NCBI RefSeq assembly: GCF_009858245.1
Contig: NZ_VMSB01000001.1
Location: 868,001-932,000, forward strand
Length of the DNA stretch: 64,000 nt
Source: Ornithinibacter aureus
GTDB lineage: Bacteria > Actinomycetota > Actinomycetes > Actinomycetales > Dermatophilaceae
Reading direction: 5' to 3'
The translations under genes were made by a program, and so were the position numbers. The notes under the pieces were generated by a model. That model worked only from the letters and a program-made list of their open reading frames with translations, had not been told where the DNA came from and searched no databases. This document shows positions 1 to 8,332 of the stretch, in pieces (the stretch's first letter is position 1; every line of letters starts with the position of its first letter).

Positions 1-1
1 C

Positions 2-559
2 TGGTACGCCGCGCTCGTGGCGATCCCGTCTGCGCTGCTCGCGGCGGTGATCGTGATGAACCGACGCGGCAACACGGCGATGTACAAGGCCCTCGATGGT
101 CAGGTCGGCGCCACCGGGGCCACACTCACCGGGCTCGGCCGCCGCGGGTGGTACGCCGCCCAGGAGCCCGTCGCCCTCGAGGGCGCTCGCGGCACCCGAC
201 CGAGCGACATGGTGGATGCCGCGATGGTTTTCCGCGCGCTGGGACGCCCCGGCGTGGTGCTCCTCGGTGAGGGCCCGCCGGCCCGGGTCAACAAGCTGCT
301 CAAGCAGGAGGAGAAGAAGGTCGCCCGTGTGGCTCCCGGCGTTCCGGTGCACCTGTGGGTCGTCGGTGACGGCGAGGGCCAGGTGCCGGTGAAGAAGGTG
401 GCGAGCAAGCTGACCCGGATGCGCCCGGTGCTGACCAAGGCCGAGACGGCCGTGGTCAACAAGCGGCTGAAGTCGCTCGGCGGCATGCGTCCTCCGATCC
501 CCAAGGGTGTCGACCCCACGCGGGCCCGCGTCGACCGCAAGGCCATGCGCGGTAAGTAA
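2..559 (+). CDS. DUF4191 family membrane protein, C-terminal part (cut by window edge)
   Basis: The reading frame is open from the left edge, so the start lies outside the window; 185 residues are visible. The first visible residues form the end of a hydrophobic segment, followed by basic NRRG and a soluble domain with a Lys/Arg-rich C-terminus. Length and style fit the actinobacterial DUF4191 family, whose function is unknown. In mycobacteria its homologue lies between lipA and the RDD/glnA genes; the RDD and glnA genes follow here too, which supports the call. It ends at a strong convergent terminator. Confidence 0.75.
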   Translation, partial: WYAALVAIPSALLAAVIVMNRRGNTAMYKALDGQVGATGATLTGLGRRGWYAAQEPVALEGARGTRPSDMVDAAMVFRALGRPGVVLLGEGPPARVNKLLKQEEKKVARVAPGVPVHLWVVGDGEGQVPVKKVASKLTRMRPVLTKAETAVVNKRLKSLGGMRPPIPKGVDPTRARVDRKAMRGK

Positions 560-606
560 CGCGCCACTCCCTCGTCCCGCGACCCCACGGCATCCGGATG
601 CCGCCT

Positions 607-642
607 CGACCGGGTGGCAGAGGACGACCGGGTGGCAGAGGA
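607..642. repeat. Two perfect tandem copies of an 18-bp unit
   Basis: Positions 607-624 and 625-642 are identical (unit begins cgaccgggtggcag). The duplication lies between the DUF4191 stop codon and the terminator, so it changes no protein. It looks like replication-slippage duplication; tandem repeats of 18-19 bp also occur at 38817 and 59671. Confidence 0.9.
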
Positions 643-645
643 CAC

Positions 646-681
646 AGAACGGCCCCGGCTCTGGTGAGCCGGGGCCGTTCT
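646..681. terminator. Bidirectional intrinsic terminator
   Basis: Perfect 15-bp arms (646-660 and 667-681) enclose a 6-nt loop. It sits between convergent genes (DUF4191 on plus, small membrane protein on minus) and can serve both. Confidence 0.85.
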
Positions 682-699
682 GGTGCGTGTCGCCGAGGA

Positions 700-1158
700 T
701 CAGAGGTCTTCGTGGCGGCCGAGCTTGTGCAGGGCCACGCCGCCGAGCACCTGGACCAGGCCGAGACCCATGGCCATCGCGCTGACACCGAAGGCCAGGA
801 CGCTGGTGAAGAGCGAGGCGCGAAGGAACGAGCCGTTCATGACCACGGCGCGCACCGGGTCTTCACGGTCGAGCTCGGCGTAGGTCTTGCCACCGGAGGC
901 GTCAAGGGCGTGCTCGTTGATGATCTGGGCCTGGGCGTAGGCGCTGAAGGGGCCGTTGACGTTGTCGCCGGCGAGGAACGAGGCGTCCTCGGCGACGACG
1001 ATGTTCTCCGCGGAGAGCTGGTTCTGGACGAGCACCCAGGTGCTCGCGCCGCCGACGAACATGATCGCGCCGATGACCGCGATGATGATGCCGGAGAGCT
1101 TGACGAATCCGCCACGCTGCGTGGCAACCGCTTCGGTCTGACTGGTTGTGCTGCTCAT
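700..1158 (-). CDS. Small membrane protein with two predicted membrane segments, function unknown
   Basis: 152 residues from the ATG reading MSSTTSQTEAV; an upstream in-frame start at 1212 would add an unlikely 18-residue leader. A hydrophobic segment at about residues 25-48 and another at about 115-142 flank an external-looking loop with many Asp, Ala and Asn residues. The loop contains FLAGDNVNGPFSAYAQAQ. Proteins like this are common and uncharacterised in Micrococcales. It is single-gene, convergent with DUF4191, and shares its terminator. I cannot name a function. Confidence 0.7.
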   Translation of the reverse strand: MSSTTSQTEAVATQRGGFVKLSGIIIAVIGAIMFVGGASTWVLVQNQLSAENIVVAEDASFLAGDNVNGPFSAYAQAQIINEHALDASGGKTYAELDREDPVRAVVMNGSFLRASLFTSVLAFGVSAMAMGLGLVQVLGGVALHKLGRHEDL

Positions 1159-1257
1159 GTCCGCTCCTGCCCTAGTGGTGTTGCCGGCTCTTGTTCCTCC
1201 GGCACCATCCATTCTCCTACATCACGTAGTAGTTGAGCAATTCACGACTGTGTCGGC

Positions 1258-1312
1258 CGCGTCACACGCCAGAGCGACGGGTTGCCGTGTCACACGCCAG
1301 GGCGACGGGGGC
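1258..1312. repeat. Imperfect direct repeat upstream of the small membrane-protein gene
   Basis: The sequence gtcacacgccagngcgacggg occurs twice in direct orientation, once with a and once with g at n, about 28 bp apart. The segment lies between the RDD gene and the promoter side of the minus-strand gene at 700-1158. It could be an operator or a small duplication; no regulator is recognised. Confidence 0.45.
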
Positions 1313-1337
1313 GGCCGCGTCGGGAAAGGGGGTGAAC

Positions 1338-1760
1338 TCAGGCCCGGACGATGCGCGTACCGGCCACCGAGTCGTGCCAGGCCCGACCGTCGGCGCGGGT
1401 GATGATCGCAGGCACGAAGAGGCACAGCAGGGCCGTGCGCACGACGACCTGGAGGGGGAAGGAGCCCGGGCGGACCTGCCACACCTGCAACCCGAGCAGT
1501 CGGTGGCCGACGGTTGATCCGGTGAGGCTGACCAGGACGATGTTCAGGGCGGCGAAGACTCCCATCAGCGCCCACGAGCTCTGCGGCACCCCGAGGAACA
1601 GGGGTGGCTCGGCCCCGGGCTCGAGGACGATGTCATAGGGAAGGAGCCCGAAGACGATGAACAGGCACATCACCCAGTCGATGGCCCAGGCCGCGAACCG
1701 ACGCCCCAGCGACGCACCCTGGGGGGACAAAGCTCGAGGTGGCGACGTCACGGCATCCAT
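1338..1760 (-). CDS. RDD family membrane protein
   Basis: 140 residues from the ATG that gives MDAVTSPPRAL. The RDD signature region is visible near the N-terminus (GRRFAAWAIDW). Two hydrophobic segments follow (about residues 28-48 and 65-85), then the family's GHRLLGL motif and a third hydrophobic stretch. RDD proteins are small integral membrane proteins, some proposed as ion transporters, but most have no assigned role. The gene is divergent from glnA, and a DUF4191-RDD-glnA order is conserved in actinobacteria. Confidence 0.8.
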   Translation of the reverse strand: MDAVTSPPRALSPQGASLGRRFAAWAIDWVMCLFIVFGLLPYDIVLEPGAEPPLFLGVPQSSWALMGVFAALNIVLVSLTGSTVGHRLLGLQVWQVRPGSFPLQVVVRTALLCLFVPAIITRADGRAWHDSVAGTRIVRA

Positions 1761-1845
1761 CCTAGGTGGACCACCGACGGCCCTCCGTCTCGGATGCCGT
1801 CCGCCAGTCGGGCGGCGCATCTCACCTCTTGATACGTTGGGCCGC

Positions 1846-1883
1846 GTTACACCGGCGAAACATGAGGGTCACGGACGGGAAAC
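1846..1883 (+). promoter_or_regulatory. Double GlnR-type operator upstream of glnA
   Basis: Four half-sites read GTTAC-N6-GAAAC-N6-GTCAC-N6-GAAAC with exact 6-nt spacers, the a-b-a-b arrangement known for actinobacterial GlnR boxes. It ends 76 bp before the glnA start codon. GlnR-dependent control of glnA by nitrogen status is established in Streptomyces and mycobacteria; here it is inferred from the motif. Confidence 0.85.
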
Positions 1884-1959
1884 CGCCGCTCCCTAAGGTC
1901 GTCACAACGCCCAGGGCTGGCGCTCCAAGCCCCCCTTGCCCCGAACCAGGAGGTTCATC

Positions 1960-3384
1960 GTGTTCAGCTCCGCCGAGGAAGTCCTCGACTTCATCAAGGC
2001 CGAGGACGTCAAGTTCGTCGACGTCCGTTTCTGTGACCTGCCGGGGGTCATGCAGCACTTCAACGTGCCGGCCAAGACGGTTGACATCGACTTCTTCACC
2101 AACGGCCAGATGTTCGACGGGTCCTCGATCCGTGGCTTCCAGGCCATCCACGAGTCCGACATGAAGCTCGTGCCGGACCCCAAGAGCGCCTACCTCGACC
2201 CCTTCCGGGTCGAGAAGACGCTCATCATGAACTTCTCGATCGTCGACCCCTTCACGGGCGAGCCGTACAGCCGTGACCCGCGCAACATCGCCGCGAAGGC
2301 CGAGGCCTACCTGAAGTCCACCGGGATCGCCGACACCGCGTTCTTCGGTGCCGAGGCCGAGTTCTACGTCTTCGACGACGTGCGCTTCGAGACCAAGGCC
2401 AACGCCAGCTACTACTACATCGACTCCGTCGAGGCGGCCTGGAACACCGGTCGCGTCGAGGAGGGCGGCAACCGCGGCTACAAGACCCGCTACAAGGGCG
2501 GCTACTTTCCCGTCCCGCCGGTCGACCACTTCGCCGACACCCGCGACAAGATCTGCCTGAAGATGGCCGAGGTCGGCCTCGAGGTCGAGCGCAGCCACCA
2601 CGAGGTGGGCACCGCCGGCCAGCAGGAGATCAACTACCGCTTCGGCACGCTGCTGCAGTCCGGCGACGACATGATGAAGTTCAAGTACGTCGTCAAGAAC
2701 ACCGTCTGGGAAGAGGGCAAGACCGCCACCTTCATGCCGAAGCCGATCTTCGGCGACAACGGCTCGGGTATGCACACCCACCAGTCCCTGTGGAAGGACG
2801 GCGAGCCGCTCTTCTACGACGAGCGCGGCTACGGCGGCCTCTCGGACCTCGCCCGCTGGTACATCGGCGGACTGCTCAAGCACGCCCCGGCGCTGCTGGC
2901 CTTCACCAACCCGACGGTGAACTCCTACCACCGCCTGGTTCCCGGCTACGAGGCCCCGGTCAACCTCGTGTACTCCGCCCGCAACCGCTCCGCCTGCGTG
3001 CGCATCCCGATCGCCGGCGACAGCCCGAAGGCCAAGCGCATCGAGTTCCGCATCCCCGACCCGTCCTCCAACCCCTACCTGTGCTTCGCGGCGCAGCTCA
3101 TGGCTGGCCTGGACGGCATCAAGAACCGCATCGAGCCCCCGGAGCCGGTGGACAAGGACCTCTACGAGCTGCCGCCGGAGGAGCACGAGGCCATCGCCCA
3201 GGTTCCCGGCTCACTGCCCGAGGTGCTGGACGCCCTCCAGGCCGACCACGAGTTCCTGCTCGAGGGTGACGTCTTCACCGAGGACCTCATCGCGACCTGG
3301 ATCGAGTGGAAGCGCAAGAACGAGGTGGACCCGATCCGCTTCCGCCCACACCCGCACGAGTTCGAGATGTACTTCGACATCTGA
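1960..3384 (+). CDS. glnA: Glutamine synthetase type I
   Basis: ATP-dependent ligation of ammonia to glutamate, a cytoplasmic dodecameric enzyme at the centre of nitrogen assimilation. The GTG at 1960 is preferred over the upstream TTG at 1936 because AGGAGG lies 6 nt before it; the product is 474 residues, normal for actinobacterial GlnA1. Visible motifs include DGSSIRGFQ near residue 55, the catalytic EAEFYVFD region, the ATP-binding [11 protein letters not shown] and the NRSACVRIP segment. Expression is probably GlnR-controlled (box at 1846-1883). The last codons and stop form part of attL, so the integrated element rebuilt the 3' end without changing the protein. The hairpin now following glnA belongs to the element. 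Confidence 0.98.
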   Translation: MFSSAEEVLDFIKAEDVKFVDVRFCDLPGVMQHFNVPAKTVDIDFFTNGQMFDGSSIRGFQAIHESDMKLVPDPKSAYLDPFRVEKTLIMNFSIVDPFTGEPYSRDPRNIAAKAEAYLKSTGIADTAFFGAEAEFYVFDDVRFETKANASYYYIDSVEAAWNTGRVEEGGNRGYKTRYKGGYFPVPPVDHFADTRDKICLKMAEVGLEVERSHHEVGTAGQQEINYRFGTLLQSGDDMMKFKYVVKNTVWEEGKTATFMPKPIFGDNGSGMHTHQSLWKDGEPLFYDERGYGGLSDLARWYIGGLLKHAPALLAFTNPTVNSYHRLVPGYEAPVNLVYSARNRSACVRIPIAGDSPKAKRIEFRIPDPSSNPYLCFAAQLMAGLDGIKNRIEPPEPVDKDLYELPPEEHEAIAQVPGSLPEVLDALQADHEFLLEGDVFTEDLIATWIEWKRKNEVDPIRFRPHPHEFEMYFDI

Positions 3385-3388
3385 TCGA
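3363..3388 (+). other. attL core, 26-bp direct repeat at the glnA 3' end
   Basis: Identical to 14748-14773. It contains the last six glnA codons (EMYFDI), the TGA stop and 4 bp beyond. The flanking base differs on both sides, so 26 bp is the full identity. Strand exchange lies somewhere inside. Confidence 0.9.
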
Positions 3389-3391
3389 CCC

Positions 3392-3427
3392 GATGCCCTG
3401 ACCTGCGGAAACGTGGGTCAGGGCATC
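3392..3427. terminator. Element-borne hairpin between glnA and the integrase gene
   Basis: Perfect 12-bp arms (3392-3403 and 3416-3427) with a 12-nt loop, followed on plus by gttgttt. It lies 8 bp after the glnA stop, inside the element. The integrase stop codon is within its right arm, so it can end both convergent transcripts. Confidence 0.75.
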
Positions 3428-4551
3428 GTTGTTTCCGTGAATGTGTCCGTACTAGCAGTGACCGGGCGCATCGCGAGGACAGCGCTCACGGCAGCTCTCG
3501 ACGTCTCGTCGGCATCTGGGAACAGGTGACCGTAGACGTTGAGGGTCGTCGTCGCGCTGGCATGCCGCAGGCGCGCCTGGACCACCTTCACGTCGAGCCC
3601 GGACGCGATGAGCATCGAGGCGAAGTAGTGCCGGAGGTCATGGAAGCGGAAGCCCTCCGGCAGGCCCGCGACCTTCGCCCGCGCCTCGCGGAAGGCCCGC
3701 TCGATCTGCCACGGCCCGACTGGGCGACCGTAGGCACCGGCCACGATGGTCGGCTCGTCGGTGGCCAGCATGGTGGCGAGTTCACGCGGAATCGGGATCG
3801 AGGTCCGCGACGTCTCGGTCTTCAGTGGCTCGTCACCCCACTGGATGGCCGGATGAATCACGCCGCGCATGAAGTCGACGTCGTCTCGACGTAGCGCTGC
3901 TGCCTCGCTCACACGCAGACCAGCGAACGCCCCGAGCAGGATGGCCGGCCGAGCGTGGGCCTCGATGGCGTCATGGATCGCCCACACCTGCTCCGTGGTG
4001 GCAACGTAGGGCCGCTGCGAGCCGGCACCCGGCGAGGTGCGCCTCGAGCAAGGGTTGCGAGGGATGAGACCGTCATGCACCGCGTCGCCCATGATCTGGC
4101 TGAGACGTCGATGCAGCGCGTAGACGTAGGACTTGGCCTTGCCCTCATTGGCGAGCCGAGCCGTCCATGCCTTGACCGCTGAGGGCTTGACGTCGACCAG
4201 GGCCAGAGGGCCGAACTCGGCCTCGATCTGTGCGACGTGAGTACGCGCCTGACGCACTGTCGACGCCTTGCGCGTGCCATAGGCGACGAGCCACTGCTGG
4301 CACCAGTCCTCGACTGTCGTGCGGGCATCGCGAACCGAGACGTGGTCGCCGCGGAGAACGCCAGCACGCTGTACTTCGATCCACCGCTCGGCGTCAACCT
4401 TGCGCGCAAACCGCTTGGCCTGCTCCTTGCCCTGCGGATCGATGTAGCGTGCGCGCCAGCGGGAGCCCTTGCCGTGGACAGCACTGGGGACGCGCTTGCC
4501 CGTGGCGCGGTCACGAACGGTCCAGCGGTCCTCGACCAGTGATGCGGCCAT
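3418..4551 (-). CDS. int: Tyrosine recombinase (site-specific integrase)
   Basis: 377 residues. The C-terminal catalytic domain shows all expected residues: Arg213 in GLRVSEAA, a Lys near 244, His304 and Arg307 in HDLRH, His330 in LRHAS and nucleophile Tyr340 in VYGH. The N-terminal half holds an AP2-like start (WRARYIDPQGKEQ) and a SAM-like core-binding domain. It should catalyse recombination between attP and the glnA attB. Its ATG shares its A with the TGA stop of the upstream gene, so the two are translationally coupled. It sits at the left end, reading toward attL, as usual for such elements. Confidence 0.96.
   Translation of the reverse strand: MAASLVEDRWTVRDRATGKRVPSAVHGKGSRWRARYIDPQGKEQAKRFARKVDAERWIEVQRAGVLRGDHVSVRDARTTVEDWCQQWLVAYGTRKASTVRQARTHVAQIEAEFGPLALVDVKPSAVKAWTARLANEGKAKSYVYALHRRLSQIMGDAVHDGLIPRNPCSRRTSPGAGSQRPYVATTEQVWAIHDAIEAHARPAILLGAFAGLRVSEAAALRRDDVDFMRGVIHPAIQWGDEPLKTETSRTSIPIPRELATMLATDEPTIVAGAYGRPVGPWQIERAFREARAKVAGLPEGFRFHDLRHYFASMLIASGLDVKVVQARLRHASATTTLNVYGHLFPDADETSRAAVSAVLAMRPVTASTDTFTETTMP
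3430..3457 (+). repeat. Left copy of a 28-bp imperfect terminal repeat
   Basis: Matches 14618-14645 at 24 of 28 positions in the same orientation. It lies in the 3' coding end of the integrase, about 40 bp from the attL core. It may be an arm-type integrase or excisionase site, or a trace of duplication. Confidence 0.6.
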
Positions 4552-5180
4552 CAGCGGGCCACCTTCCCGGGTGTCGTGGGGGGCAATAGGCCGCGCTCTC
4601 GAGCGAGTTTCACACGGCGGCTCGCAGTCGGTCGGGAGACGCCCTGCGCGTCCGCGACCGCCTGCAGCGGGGTGTGCTCTGCGGCTCGGTAGACCTCGGC
4701 CGCCTCCTCGATGAGCGCAGGGTCGACCGGTGGGCGGCCCCGGTGCTGGTTGGTCGTGCGGCGGGCGAGTTCCTTGGCCATCGCACCCTGTACGGCGGCG
4801 TACCCGCTGTGGTCCTGTCCGTCGAAGAACCAGTCGAGAGCGTCGGCCGCGTCCTCGTCGCGGACCTCCGCCACGGACACCAGGCCATCGAGCCCGAGGC
4901 GCTCGAGAGCGGCGCTACGCATGAATCGTCCGTAGCCGGCGCCGCCTGCGCGCGGGACGATCCGCAGCTCCTTCAATGCGATTCGGCCATTGACGTAGCC
5001 GAACCGCACGCCGATGTCGACGTTGCCGCCCACGTCGTGTCCCTCGTCGTCTACCTCGACGTCAGTTCGGCGCACCCAGGAGAACTCGGTCGGCATCCAC
5101 AACGTCCGCCCTTGCTCGTCCGTCTCCGTGGCGACCCATTCGGCATCGCCTCGCACCACGAACCCGGCCGCTGTCGCCAT
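4551..5180 (-). CDS. Hypothetical protein with C-terminal helix-turn-helix, coupled to integrase
   Basis: 209 residues; no family recognised for the N-terminal three-quarters, which look beta-rich (FSWVRRTDVEVDDEG) and then helical. The last 60 residues look like a winged or FaeA/Hin-type helix-turn-helix: GRPPVDPALIEEAAEVY, then a QAVADAQGVSRPTASRRVK recognition pattern. It is upstream of and overlapping the integrase by one nucleotide, and divergent from the excisionase gene. A role in regulating the divergent promoter region at 5181-5302 or in steering integration is inference. Confidence 0.65.
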   Translation of the reverse strand: MATAAGFVVRGDAEWVATETDEQGRTLWMPTEFSWVRRTDVEVDDEGHDVGGNVDIGVRFGYVNGRIALKELRIVPRAGGAGYGRFMRSAALERLGLDGLVSVAEVRDEDAADALDWFFDGQDHSGYAAVQGAMAKELARRTTNQHRGRPPVDPALIEEAAEVYRAAEHTPLQAVADAQGVSRPTASRRVKLARERGLLPPTTPGKVAR

Positions 5181-5302
5181 GCCCTTCTCCTTATCGTTTA
5201 AGTGCTCTGCTTCTCGTTAAAGACAGCGTAGCAAGAGCCGAGCATCATTAGCAATAACCGATAAGGACCAACACGGGCCATACGGAAGAAGGAGACCAAG
5301 CC
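5181..5302. promoter_or_regulatory. Divergent control region between integrase and excisionase operons
   Basis: This 122-bp gap is noticeably AT-richer than its surroundings. It holds an 8-bp inverted repeat CCTTATCG (5189-5196) and CGATAAGG (5259-5266) near the two start codons, and related tcgtttaa / tcgttaaa words between them. It is the only place from which the two divergent operons can be transcribed, so it probably holds the lysogeny-type switch of the element. Confidence 0.55.
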
Positions 5303-5497
5303 ATGACCGATTCACTTCTCACAACCGAGGAAGTCGCCGCGATGGTGCACCTCTCCCCCGCGACCATCCGCTGGCACCGCCACCGCGGCACCGGCCCGCG
5401 CGGCTTCTCCCCGCCCGGCATGCGGCGTGTGCTCTACCGCGCATCCGAGGTCGAGCGCTGGATCGCCGCAGGCGAACCGGCCGCCACGTCCGCCTGA
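5303..5497 (+). CDS. AlpA/MerR-type excisionase (recombination directionality factor)
   Basis: 64 residues with the compact winged-helix pattern of excisionases: LLTTEEVAAMVHLSPATIRW, a short wing, then LYRASEVERWIAAG. GAAGGAGA lies 9 nt upstream of the ATG. Proteins of this kind bind next to att sites and favour excision, and some also act as regulators. It is the first gene of the rightward operon, opposite the integrase operon, as in many actinobacterial integrative elements. Confidence 0.85.
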   Translation: MTDSLLTTEEVAAMVHLSPATIRWHRHRGTGPRGFSPPGMRRVLYRASEVERWIAAGEPAATSA

Positions 5498-5556
5498 CCT
5501 AGATACGTCGCGCGTCGACCCGCCCCGTCGCGCCCGGCCAAAGGAACCACCACACC

Positions 5557-5871
5557 ATGAGCACGAACCTGCGCAGCGACCTGCTCGCCGCGGCCCCCCA
5601 CAACCCCCAGGCGGCGGCCCAGATGGCTGCCACCCTCGGCGAGGCCCCGCCCGAAGACGACGCCGCCCCCGGCAAGGCCGAGGGCGAGCGCGAGGGCGGA
5701 GCAACCACCACGAAGCGCCGCACCTCCATTGTCGCAGAACGGCGCTGCCGTTCCGCGGCTACTCGCTCGGTGGAGCAACTCATCACCACGGCTGGCGCTG
5801 CCACCGAGTTGGTGCTCTGGTTCGCTGCGGCGCGCGCTGCCTGGGAGCTCGCGTCGGGTTTCGGCCGATGA
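5557..5871 (+). CDS. Small hypothetical protein preceding the replication gene
   Basis: 104 residues; no family recognised. The N-terminal half is acidic and Ala/Pro-rich (LGEAPPEDDAAPG), followed by a short basic stretch (TTKRRTS) and a hydrophobic, probably helical C-terminus (VLWFAAARAAWELA). Its TGA overlaps the ATG of the PrimPol gene (ATGA), so translation is coupled. It is probably a small accessory of replication or regulation; this is inference from position. Confidence 0.6.
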   Translation: MSTNLRSDLLAAAPHNPQAAAQMAATLGEAPPEDDAAPGKAEGEREGGATTTKRRTSIVAERRCRSAATRSVEQLITTAGAATELVLWFAAARAAWELASGFGR

Positions 5872-8300
5872 GCGCTGACATGCACAAGGCCATCGCTACC
5901 GAGTTCGCAGGCTGGCCCCTGATCGAGATCTACAGCGCCGGCCCCGACGGCACCTGCCACTGCCCCGACGGGGCGACCTGCACCCGCGGCGCCGGCAAGC
6001 ACCCGAAGGGATACTGGAAGGACGCCGCCCCCCTGACCGAACACGGGCGCACCCCGCGCGGGCTCGGCGTGCGCACCGGCGCGGAGGCTGGCTTCTGGGT
6101 GCTCGATGTCGACGAGGCCGGTGTCGAGCCGATGAAGGCCCTGATCGCCGAGCATGGGGGCTTCCCTGCGACGCGCAAGCACCAGACCGGCGGCGGCACC
6201 TGGCACTACTTCTTCACGATGCCGGACGACTTCGACATCACCTGCAGCCCCGGCCGACTGCCCAAGGGTGTCGACGTCCGCGGCAACGGTGGCTATGTCA
6301 TCCTGCCCCCGCACCGCAGCGGCAAGGGCCTCTACACGGTCATCGACTCCTCCCCGGTTGCGCCGGCCCCGGGGTGGCTCCTCGACCTGCTGCGCCCGAA
6401 GGCCGTCGCGGAGCCCGTCCGGGCGGCCGACCCTGAGCAGCGGAAGCCGAGCGAGGCGAGTCCTTATGAGACCAGCGCCATCGACAGCGAGGTCTCCCGC
6501 CTCAAGGCCATGCGCGACGCCGCGACCCCCGACGGCGCGGAGTACAAGGGCGAGCCATGGGACGCCACCACCTTCGAGGTCGCCTGCAAGCTCTTCGAGC
6601 TCGCCAACAGCGACTGGACGGCTCTCACGCCCGACGAAGTGCCGCTTCTCGTAAGGGCTGAGGCCCCTCGCGACGCTGGCTTCGATGGCTCCCGGGTGGA
6701 GGCGAAGATCGACAGTGCCCGCGGCAAGGTCGGCGCGAAGCAGCGGCCGGCGCCCGTCGACAACACCTCATGGCTCGAGGAGGTGACGCCGCGCAGCGGG
6801 CCCTCGGCTTTGACCGGGCGCACCTTGGACCGCGATGAGGTCGCCCTGACGGCGGCCGGCGCACTGTCCGACGCCGAGCAGGCCTCACGCTTCGCCGACG
6901 CCGAACTGAGCGGGCGGTTCCTCCATGCGCCCGGCCTGGGCTGGCTTCAGTGGGATGGTCGGCGCTGGGCCGACACCGACGAGTCCGTCGTGGTCGAGTC
7001 GTCCCGCCGATACGCCAAGCAACTCATCATCGACGCGACCAGGCGCGGCGCGGATCCTGACGCGATCAAGGCCCTAACCCGGCGCCTCACCAAGAACGCG
7101 ATCCGCGCCGTCGTCGAACTCGCGCGCGGTATCGACGGCGTGCGGGTGCAGGCCTCGGCCTTGGACGCCCACCCCGACCTGCTCAACGTCGCGAACGGTG
7201 TTGTCGACCTCCGCTCGGGTGGCCTCCGACCGCACGACCCCGGCCTACTGCTCACGCGGATCTCACCGGTTCCCTACCTCCCCGACGCCACCCACCCAGA
7301 CGTGTCGGCTGCACTGCAGGCCATACCGGCAGAGACCCGCGAATGGATGCAGGTGCGGTTCGGGCAGGCCGCCTCCGGCCACCCGGCCCCCGACGACATC
7401 GTGCCCATCACCTTCGGGGGCGGAGCCAACGGCAAGTCCTCGGTGCTGGGGGCCGTCGACACCGCACTCGGCGAGCATTCCGGCGTCGTCTCAGCCCGCC
7501 TCATGGTCGGCCGGGCAGGGGATCACCCCACGGAACTCATGCAGCTCCGTGGTCTGAGGCTCGCGATCTCCGAAGAACTCCCCGAGGGGCATGCCCTAGA
7601 CACCAAGCGCCTGAAGGACGTCTCCGGGACGCATGCGATCACGGCGCGCGCGATTCGCCGGGACAACGTGTCGTTCCCCGCCACCCACAGCCTGGTGCTG
7701 TCGAGCAACTACCGACCCAAGATCGTCGACACAGACCACGGCACCTGGCGCCGCCTCGCGCTCGTCACCTTCCCCTGGCGCTACGCCGCTGCGCCATCTG
7801 GGCCTGGCCAGCGCACCGCTGATCAGGGGCTGCGGCAGCGCCTGCGTGAGGGCCTGGATGGCCAACACGAGGCCGCCCTCGCTTGGGTCGTCGAGGGCGC
7901 ACGGCGTTGGTATGCCGCCGGGCGTGTCCTGCCGCCGCCCCCCGGGCGCGTCGCCGAGGACACCCTGGCGTGGCGGCGGCAGTCCGACCTCGTACTCGCC
8001 TACGTTCACGACCGCCTCGAGTTCGACGCTGCGGCGATGGTCCCCTCCCTCGAGCTCTACGCAGACTTCGGCGACTGGATGACGAACCGCGGCCACAGCA
8101 GGTGGAGCGAGAAGACCTTCTCCGAGCGCTTCGACAGCCACGAAATGGTCACCGAACGCAACGTCGCGCGGGCCCGCACGCGGGACCACGGAGGCCTGTC
8201 ACGCCGGTTCGAGGAGGCCAACCAGGCCTACGCGCCCGGCCAACAGGTCCGCGTCCACAAGGGGCTGCGATTCCGACGCCTCACCGAGGGGGCGCGATGA
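5868..8300 (+). CDS. PrimPol/SF3 helicase replication protein
   Basis: 810 residues from the ATG that overlaps the preceding stop; a longer open frame back to 5427 is not used. Residues about 15-190 form a bifunctional primase/polymerase domain: metal-binding LDVDEAG, GGTWHYFF and GNGGYVILPP. The C-terminal half is a D5/P4-type superfamily 3 helicase with Walker A GGGANGKS at about 517-524, acidic SEELPEG and sensor LSSNY followed by an arginine-rich GTWRRL. Phage P4 alpha and many satellite and plasmid replicases share this layout. It should initiate autonomous replication of the excised element. The palindrome at 8333-8420, just downstream, is a candidate origin. Confidence 0.92.
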   Translation: MSADMHKAIATEFAGWPLIEIYSAGPDGTCHCPDGATCTRGAGKHPKGYWKDAAPLTEHGRTPRGLGVRTGAEAGFWVLDVDEAGVEPMKALIAEHGGFPATRKHQTGGGTWHYFFTMPDDFDITCSPGRLPKGVDVRGNGGYVILPPHRSGKGLYTVIDSSPVAPAPGWLLDLLRPKAVAEPVRAADPEQRKPSEASPYETSAIDSEVSRLKAMRDAATPDGAEYKGEPWDATTFEVACKLFELANSDWTALTPDEVPLLVRAEAPRDAGFDGSRVEAKIDSARGKVGAKQRPAPVDNTSWLEEVTPRSGPSALTGRTLDRDEVALTAAGALSDAEQASRFADAELSGRFLHAPGLGWLQWDGRRWADTDESVVVESSRRYAKQLIIDATRRGADPDAIKALTRRLTKNAIRAVVELARGIDGVRVQASALDAHPDLLNVANGVVDLRSGGLRPHDPGLLLTRISPVPYLPDATHPDVSAALQAIPAETREWMQVRFGQAASGHPAPDDIVPITFGGGANGKSSVLGAVDTALGEHSGVVSARLMVGRAGDHPTELMQLRGLRLAISEELPEGHALDTKRLKDVSGTHAITARAIRRDNVSFPATHSLVLSSNYRPKIVDTDHGTWRRLALVTFPWRYAAAPSGPGQRTADQGLRQRLREGLDGQHEAALAWVVEGARRWYAAGRVLPPPPGRVAEDTLAWRRQSDLVLAYVHDRLEFDAAAMVPSLELYADFGDWMTNRGHSRWSEKTFSERFDSHEMVTERNVARARTRDHGGLSRRFEEANQAYAPGQQVRVHKGLRFRRLTEGAR

Positions 8301-8332
8301 CCCACAGCCCTCTGACCTGCACAAATCCACCT

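Noticed and set aside
5427-5867. Longer N-terminus of the PrimPol protein (start at 5427)
   Set aside because: This part overlaps two small genes in other frames and is Arg/Pro/His noise; ATG 5868 overlaps the preceding stop and starts the recognised domain.
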